From assembly GCF_006538745.1 (NCBI RefSeq), contig NZ_BJLR01000028.1, forward strand, positions 1 to 64,000: 64,000 nt of DNA. The letters are read 5' to 3'. Below the pieces are notes generated by a model. That model was not told the origin of the DNA. It ran no database searches and was given only the letters and a program-made list of their open reading frames with translations. Shown piece after piece: positions 56,609-64,000 of the stretch. Within the stretch, counting starts at the first letter, position 1, and each line of letters opens with the position of its first letter. Made by a program: the position numbers and the translations under genes. Source of the DNA: Cellulomonas cellasea. Lineage in GTDB: Bacteria; Actinomycetota; Actinomycetes; Actinomycetales; Cellulomonadaceae.

Positions 56609-57598
56609 TCAGCTCGTGCGGGTACCGACGTCCCCGAGGTAGCCCTCCACGACGTCCCGCAGGGCCGCCGCGAGCCGCAGCGGGTCGTGCCGCGCGGAGC
56701 CGTCGCCGACGCGGACCTGGCGCAGCAGGACCCGTGCGCCGAACGCCTGTGCCCTGGTCATGAGCACGTCGACGTCGTCGACCGCTCCCGGGTCGGCGAC
56801 GACCGCGTCGAGGTGCAGCGCCGGCGCGTGCTCGTGCAGCACCGCGAGGTGCTCCTCGGCGCACATGCCCGCGGTCTCCCCCGAGTCCGGTGAGAGGTTG
56901 AGCACGACGACGCGGCGCGCGGACGTCCGGTGCAGCGCGGCCGAGAGCTCGGGCACCAGCAGGTGCGGGAGCACCGACGTGAACCACGAACCGGGTCCGA
57001 GGACGACCCAGTCCGCGGCGTCGACCGCCGCGACCGCCTCCTCGCACGCCGGCGGCGACCCCGGGACGAGCCGCACGTGCGCGATCCGGTCCGTGGTGAC
57101 CGCGACCGCGCTCTGCCCGCGGACCACGGTGGTGCGGCCGGTGCCGTCCTCGACGTCCGCCTCGATCTCGAGCGGCACCGCCGACATGGGCAGCACCCGG
57201 CCACGCGCCCCGAGCAGCTTGCCGACCCAGTCGAGGCCCTCGACGGGGTCACCGAGGAGCTCCCAGAGCGCCACGATCAGCAGGTTGCCGACCGCGTGCC
57301 GGTCGAGGTCGCCCGACGAGGAGAACCGGTGCTGGAGCACGTCCCGCCACGTCCGGCCCCAGTCGGAGTCGTCGCACAGGGCCGCGAGCGCCATGCGCAG
57401 GTCCCCGGGCGGCAGGACGCCCAGCTCGTCACGCAGGCGACCGGACGAGCCGCCGTCGTCCGCGACCGTGACGACCGCGGTGAGCCGGTCCGACATGAGC
57501 CGCAGCGCCGAGAGCGTCGCCGAGAGGCCGTGCCCTCCCCCGAGGGCCACGAACGCCGGGGCCAGGTAGGCCGGGTCCGACGCGCGCGCCGCGCTCAT
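56609..57598 (-). CDS. yvcK: YvcK/CofD-like gluconeogenesis factor
   Basis: 329-residue protein binding UDP-sugars and controlling carbon flux and cell-wall growth. Motifs [53 protein letters not shown] and the later [18 protein letters not shown]. Its ATG overlaps the rapZ stop by four bases. Confidence 0.95.
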   Translation of the reverse strand: MSAARASDPAYLAPAFVALGGGHGLSATLSALRLMSDRLTAVVTVADDGGSSGRLRDELGVLPPGDLRMALAALCDDSDWGRTWRDVLQHRFSSSGDLDRHAVGNLLIVALWELLGDPVEGLDWVGKLLGARGRVLPMSAVPLEIEADVEDGTGRTTVVRGQSAVAVTTDRIAHVRLVPGSPPACEEAVAAVDAADWVVLGPGSWFTSVLPHLLVPELSAALHRTSARRVVVLNLSPDSGETAGMCAEEHLAVLHEHAPALHLDAVVADPGAVDDVDVLMTRAQAFGARVLLRQVRVGDGSARHDPLRLAAALRDVVEGYLGDVGTRTS

Positions 57599-58539
57599 TC
57601 CTTGCCGAGGTCGCGCGCGGTCACGGTCACGCGCTGACCCTGCTCCCGCAGGCGGCGGGCGAGCGCGTCGCTGATCGCGACCGAGCGGTGCTTGCCGCCC
57701 GTGCAGCCGACCGCGATCGTGACGTAGCGCTTCTCCTCGTGCAGGTACCCGGCGAGCGCCGGCTCGAGCGCCGAGGCGTAGCGGTCGACGAAGTCCGTCG
57801 CGCCGGGCCGCCCGAGCACGTAGTCGCGCACCGGCTCGTCGCGGCCCGTCAGGTGACGGAGCTCGGTGATCCAGTACGGGTTGGCCAGGAAGCGGACGTC
57901 GACCACGTGGTCCGCGTCGAGCGGCAGCCCGTACTTGAAGCCGAACGAGACGATGTTGACGCGCAGCACGTCCTCGTTGTCGCCCGTGACCGCTGCCCTG
58001 ACCTCGCGCGCGAGGTCGTGGACGCTCAGCCCGGAGGTGTCGATCAGCACGTCGGCACGCTCGCGGATGTCCGTCAGGAGCGCGCGCTCGGCCTCGATGC
58101 CGTCGAGGATCCGCCCGTCGCCCTGCAGCGGGTGCGGGCGGCGCACCTGCTCGAAGCGGCGCACCAGGACCTCGTCGGAGGAGTCGAGGAAGAGGATGCG
58201 GTAGTCCGTGCCCGTCGCCCGCAGGCCCGCGAGCACCTCGGCGAGGTCCGCGAAGAACTCGCGCGTCCGCACGTCGACGACCGCGGCGATCCGCTGCTGG
58301 CCGCCGCCCGGGCCACCCTTCGCCACGAGGCCGACGAGGTGCACGAGCATCTGGGCCGGCAGGTTGTCCACGACGTACCAGTCCAGGTCCTCCAGCACCG
58401 CCGCCGCGCGCGTGCGCCCGGCGCCGGACATGCCGGTGATGATCAGGACCTGGGGAGCGATCAGGCGCGGCGCCTCCGCGGCCGCCTCGAGGGCGGGGAT
58501 CCCGGAGGGGACGGTGATCGGCGAAGGCTCGTCGCTCAT
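57595..58539 (-). CDS. rapZ: RapZ family P-loop protein
   Basis: 314-residue RapZ/YvcJ nucleotide-binding protein. Walker A LIITGMSGAGRTRAAAVLED, DLDWYVVDNLPAQML, and the C-terminal domain GCTGGKHRSVAISDALARRL. In some bacteria it controls amino-sugar metabolism by RNA binding; the role in actinobacteria is less clear. The uvrC-rapZ-yvcK-whiA order is conserved. Confidence 0.95.
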   Translation of the reverse strand: MSDEPSPITVPSGIPALEAAAEAPRLIAPQVLIITGMSGAGRTRAAAVLEDLDWYVVDNLPAQMLVHLVGLVAKGGPGGGQQRIAAVVDVRTREFFADLAEVLAGLRATGTDYRILFLDSSDEVLVRRFEQVRRPHPLQGDGRILDGIEAERALLTDIRERADVLIDTSGLSVHDLAREVRAAVTGDNEDVLRVNIVSFGFKYGLPLDADHVVDVRFLANPYWITELRHLTGRDEPVRDYVLGRPGATDFVDRYASALEPALAGYLHEEKRYVTIAVGCTGGKHRSVAISDALARRLREQGQRVTVTARDLGKE

Positions 58540-58557
58540 GGGCTCAGCATGCCAGCC

Positions 58558-60627
58558 TCACGCGCGGACCGTCGGGGACGGGGACGCGGACGCGACGGCG
58601 CTCTCGGGGCCGGCAACCACGTCACCGGCACCGCCGCCCCCGCCGAGGGCGGCGACGACCGCGGCGGCGGTGCGCTCCCCCATGCCGGGCACCGACATGA
58701 TCTCCTCGACCGACGCGGCCTTGAGCCGCTTGAGCGACCCGAACTGCTTGAGAAGGGCGGCTGAGCGCGCGGGACCGAGACCGGGGACGGAGTCGAGCGC
58801 CGAGACGGTCATGCCCTTGCTGCGGCGCTTGCGGTGCGCCGTGATGGCGAAGCGGTGCGCCTCGTCGCGCAGGCGTTGGAGCAGGTAGAGGCCCTCCGAG
58901 CTGCGCTGCAGGATCACCGGGTACTCGTCGCCGGGGACCCAGACCTCCTCGAGCCGCTTCGCGAGCCCGCACAGCGCGACGTCGTCGATCCCGAGCTCCG
59001 CGAGCGCGGCTGCGGCGGCAGCGACCTGCGGCGGGCCGCCGTCGACGACCACGAGGTTCGGCGGGTACGCGAAGCGCTGCGGTCGGCCGGTCGTGGCGTC
59101 CACGGGGCCCGAGCGGCGCAGCCCCTCGTCGTCGTCCTCGTCGGGCATGCCCTGGCCGAGGTCCATGTCACCCGACTCGGCACGCTCCGCGAGGTAGCGC
59201 CGGAACCGCCGGGTGATCACCTCGTGCATCGCGGCGGTGTCGTCACGCGCGCCCTCGCCCTCGGGCCCGCGGATCGAGAACTGGCGGTACTCGCTCTTGC
59301 GCGCCATGCCGTCCTCGAAGACGACCATCGACGCGACCTGGTAGGTCCCCTGGTTGTGCGAGACGTCGTAGCACTCGATGCGCAGCGGCGCCGTCGGCAG
59401 GTCGAGCGCCTCCTGGATCTCGCGGAGGGCCTGGCTGCGCGTCGTGAGGTCGCCCGCACGGCGGGTGCGGTGCAGCGCGAGCGCGTGCTCGGCGTTGCGC
59501 CGCACGGTCTCGGCCAGCTCGCGCTTGTCGCCGCGCTGCGGGACGCGGACCTCGACCCGGCTCCCCCGCAGCCCGGTGAGCCACGCCTGCACGCCCGGGA
59601 CGTCGGGGGGCAGGACGGGGACGAGCACCTCGCGGGGCACCGCGCGCGACTCGCGGACCTCGGCCGCACCCGGTCCCGGGCCGGCGAGCACCTCGTCGCC
59701 GTAGACCTGCTGGAGCAGGTGCTCGACGAGCTCGGCGTCGGTGACGTCCTCGACCTTCTCGACGACCCAGCCGCGCTGACCGCGGATCCGGCCGTCCCGG
59801 ACGTGGAACACCTGCACCGCGGCCTCGAGCTCGTCGCCGACCAGCGCGAAGATGTCCGCGTCCGTGCCGTCCGCGAGCACGACCGCGTTGCGCTCGGTCG
59901 CCCGCTCGAGCGCCGCGATGTCGTCGCGCAGCCGGGCGGCCTGCTCGTAGTCGAGCTCCGCCGCCGCCTCCCGCATGCGCGCGGTCAGCCGGCGCGTGAA
60001 CTTGGCGGTGTCGCCCGCCATGAAGTCGCAGAAGTCGCGCGCGAGGTCCGCGTGGTCCTCTTGCGTGATGCGCCCGACGCACGGCGCCGAGCACTTGTCG
60101 ATGTAGCCGAGCAGGCACGGGCGGCCCTGCTGGTTTGCGCGCTTGAAGACCCCCGCCGAGCACGTGCGCACCGGGAACACCCGCAGCAGCAGGTCGACCG
60201 TCTCGCGGATCGCCCACGCGTGCGCGTACGGCCCGAAGTACCGGGTGCCCGCCCGCTTGGCGCCGCGCATGACCTGCACGCGGGGGAACCTGTCGGCGAG
60301 CGTGACCGCCAGGTACGGGTAGCTCTTGTCGTCGCGGTACTTGACGTTGAACCGCGGGTCGAACTCCTTGATCCACGAGTACTCGAGCGCGAGCGCCTCG
60401 ACCTCGGTGCCCACGACCGTCCACTGCACCGACGCCGCGGTCGTGACCATCTGCTGCGTGCGCTGGTGCAGGCCCGCGACATCCTGGAAGTAGCTGTTGA
60501 GGCGCGAGCGCAGGCTCTTCGCCTTGCCGACGTAGATGACCCGGCCGTGCTCGTCACGGAAGCGGTAGACGCCCGGGGAGTCGGGGATCTCGCCCGGGGC
60601 AGGACGGTAGGTCGCGGGATCGGCCAT
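58558..60627 (-). CDS. uvrC: UvrABC excinuclease subunit C
   Basis: 689-residue nuclease making both incisions in nucleotide excision repair. N-terminal GIY-YIG nuclease ([22 protein letters not shown]), Cys-rich segment ([18 protein letters not shown], then CSAPCVG), UVR motif ([18 protein letters not shown]), an RNase H-like C-terminal nuclease ([30 protein letters not shown]) and tandem helix-hairpin-helix region ([18 protein letters not shown]). A Gly-rich stretch with an Ala/Ser/Pro tail follows. Confidence 0.98.
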   Translation of the reverse strand: MADPATYRPAPGEIPDSPGVYRFRDEHGRVIYVGKAKSLRSRLNSYFQDVAGLHQRTQQMVTTAASVQWTVVGTEVEALALEYSWIKEFDPRFNVKYRDDKSYPYLAVTLADRFPRVQVMRGAKRAGTRYFGPYAHAWAIRETVDLLLRVFPVRTCSAGVFKRANQQGRPCLLGYIDKCSAPCVGRITQEDHADLARDFCDFMAGDTAKFTRRLTARMREAAAELDYEQAARLRDDIAALERATERNAVVLADGTDADIFALVGDELEAAVQVFHVRDGRIRGQRGWVVEKVEDVTDAELVEHLLQQVYGDEVLAGPGPGAAEVRESRAVPREVLVPVLPPDVPGVQAWLTGLRGSRVEVRVPQRGDKRELAETVRRNAEHALALHRTRRAGDLTTRSQALREIQEALDLPTAPLRIECYDVSHNQGTYQVASMVVFEDGMARKSEYRQFSIRGPEGEGARDDTAAMHEVITRRFRRYLAERAESGDMDLGQGMPDEDDDEGLRRSGPVDATTGRPQRFAYPPNLVVVDGGPPQVAAAAAALAELGIDDVALCGLAKRLEEVWVPGDEYPVILQRSSEGLYLLQRLRDEAHRFAITAHRKRRSKGMTVSALDSVPGLGPARSAALLKQFGSLKRLKAASVEEIMSVPGMGERTAAAVVAALGGGGGAGDVVAGPESAVASASPSPTVRA

Positions 60628-60786
60628 GCCCCGAGCCTAAGTCGGGGCGCCCACAGCGGACGTCATGCGTTCGCCGCCGGCGGACGGGCGGCGGACGACT
60701 CGCCGGTGGCCGACGACGCCGGGGCAGCGGACGGCGGGCGGCGTCCGTCCGTGCCTCGCTGCGGACGAGGGCGCTAGCGTGGCCGG

Positions 60787-61320
60787 ATGGGTCCCCTGCA
60801 CACGTTCGCCGCCGAGGTCGTCTGGACGGGCGCCGGCACGAGCGGCACCACGAGCTACACCGGGTACAGCCGCGATCACGAGGTGCTGATCGGCGACAAG
60901 CCCCCGCTCCCCGGCTCCTCCGACCCCGCGTTCCGGGGCGACCCGGCCCGGTACAGCCCCGAGGAGCTGCTGGTCGCGTCGCTCGCGCAGTGCCACATGC
61001 TGTGGTTCCTGCACCTGGCGTCCGCCGCCGGGGTCGTCGTGACGGGCTACCGCGACCGGGCGGGCGGCACGATGCGCGTCGAGGCGGCCGGGCACGGCCA
61101 GTTCACCGAGGTCGTCCTGCGGCCGCGCGTGACCGTCGCGGCGGGCACCGCGGACGCCGGCACCGATCTCGCCGACCTGCACGCCCGCGCGCACGAGCAC
61201 TGCTTCATCGCGCGGTCCGTCAACTTCCCCGTGCGGCACGCGCCGTCCCCGGTGCACGTGGGACCGCCCGCGACGTCGGACGCGCTCCTCGCCGGGGCCC
61301 GCGAGGGCGCGCCCGGCTGA
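60787..61320 (+). CDS. OsmC-like peroxide-handling protein
   Basis: 177-residue OsmC/Ohr-superfamily protein that probably reduces organic peroxides with a reactive thiol. The Glu and Cys of the active site are seen in YSPEELLVASLAQCHMLWFL; the second Cys is in HEHCFIARSVN. It is divergent from uvrC and convergent with uvrA, in a repair-gene neighbourhood. Closer to the OsmC-like subgroup with YhfA features than to Ohr. Confidence 0.9.
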   Translation: MGPLHTFAAEVVWTGAGTSGTTSYTGYSRDHEVLIGDKPPLPGSSDPAFRGDPARYSPEELLVASLAQCHMLWFLHLASAAGVVVTGYRDRAGGTMRVEAAGHGQFTEVVLRPRVTVAAGTADAGTDLADLHARAHEHCFIARSVNFPVRHAPSPVHVGPPATSDALLAGAREGAPG

Positions 61321-61403
61321 CGTGCCGCGCCTGCGCGCCATCGCCGGTCGACGGCCCGCGCCTCGCGTCCGCGCACCCCGCGCCGCGGGGAGCGGACGTC
61401 ACG

Positions 61404-64000
<2,597 letters not shown>

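Overview
The window is chromosomal DNA from a very GC-rich actinomycete. RbpA, WhiA, OpcA, a SecG/RbpA pair and a mycothiol-type DinB-like protein are present, and coding third positions are almost all G or C. Together with a secreted GH81 beta-1,3-glucanase carrying Fn3 and CBM6-like modules, this points to Micrococcales, most likely Cellulomonas or a close relative. That assignment is an inference. The right half (about 33-64 kb) is conserved housekeeping; the left half (about 1-33 kb) is accessory.

Left part. 0-2.6 kb: a sugar-ABC binding lipoprotein and a divergent LacI regulator share a perfect palindromic operator. 2.6-4.5 kb: two unknown genes with a 32-nt minisatellite. 4.55-5.5 kb: an ArsR-SRPBCC pair. 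5.7-10.3 kb: a signalling block with a Ser/Thr kinase, an overlapping coiled-coil lipoprotein, a PAS-PAS-GAF-PP2C phosphatase and an overlapping HATPase. 10.4-12.5 kb: a secreted metallophosphoesterase and a small unknown gene. 13-17.6 kb: the GH81 enzyme and a second LacI regulator. 17.8-23.9 kb: CoA-binding protein, DoxX, alpha/beta hydrolase, methyltransferase, secreted 5'-nucleotidase and CorA. 24.1-25.8 kb: a membrane protein fusing an LMW-phosphatase-like domain (catalytic Cys replaced by Gly) to a degenerate LytR-CpsA-Psr domain.

25.8-33.2 kb looks like an acquired metal-resistance block. It holds an ars operon (ACR3, an ArsR/ArsC fusion, a second ArsC), a copper P-type ATPase with a CsoR-like operator, a frameshifted gene, an orphan LuxR HTH protein, a DinB-like protein and a truncated gene remnant. 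It ends at the 3' end of a tRNA-Pro(GGG) gene, which is a classic integration position.

Right part. On the minus strand, ctaB-xerD-parA-scpA-scpB-rluB-tyrA-cmk-plsC-der-membrane protein form a compact cluster with mostly overlapping stop/start codons. On the plus strand, divergent from ctaB, tkt-tal-zwf-opcA-pgl encode the pentose phosphate pathway. Back on the minus strand come gap-pgk-tpiA (glycolysis), secG-rbpA, whiA-yvcK-rapZ, uvrC and uvrA (cut by the right edge), with an OsmC-like gene on the plus strand between uvrC and uvrA. Strong inverted repeats mark most transcription-unit boundaries: GH81/LacI, CoA-binding/DoxX, arsC/copper ATPase, pgl/rbpA, gap/pgk, tpiA/secG and the tRNA.

Bases 1-94 lie downstream of the first gene and hold nothing I can identify.
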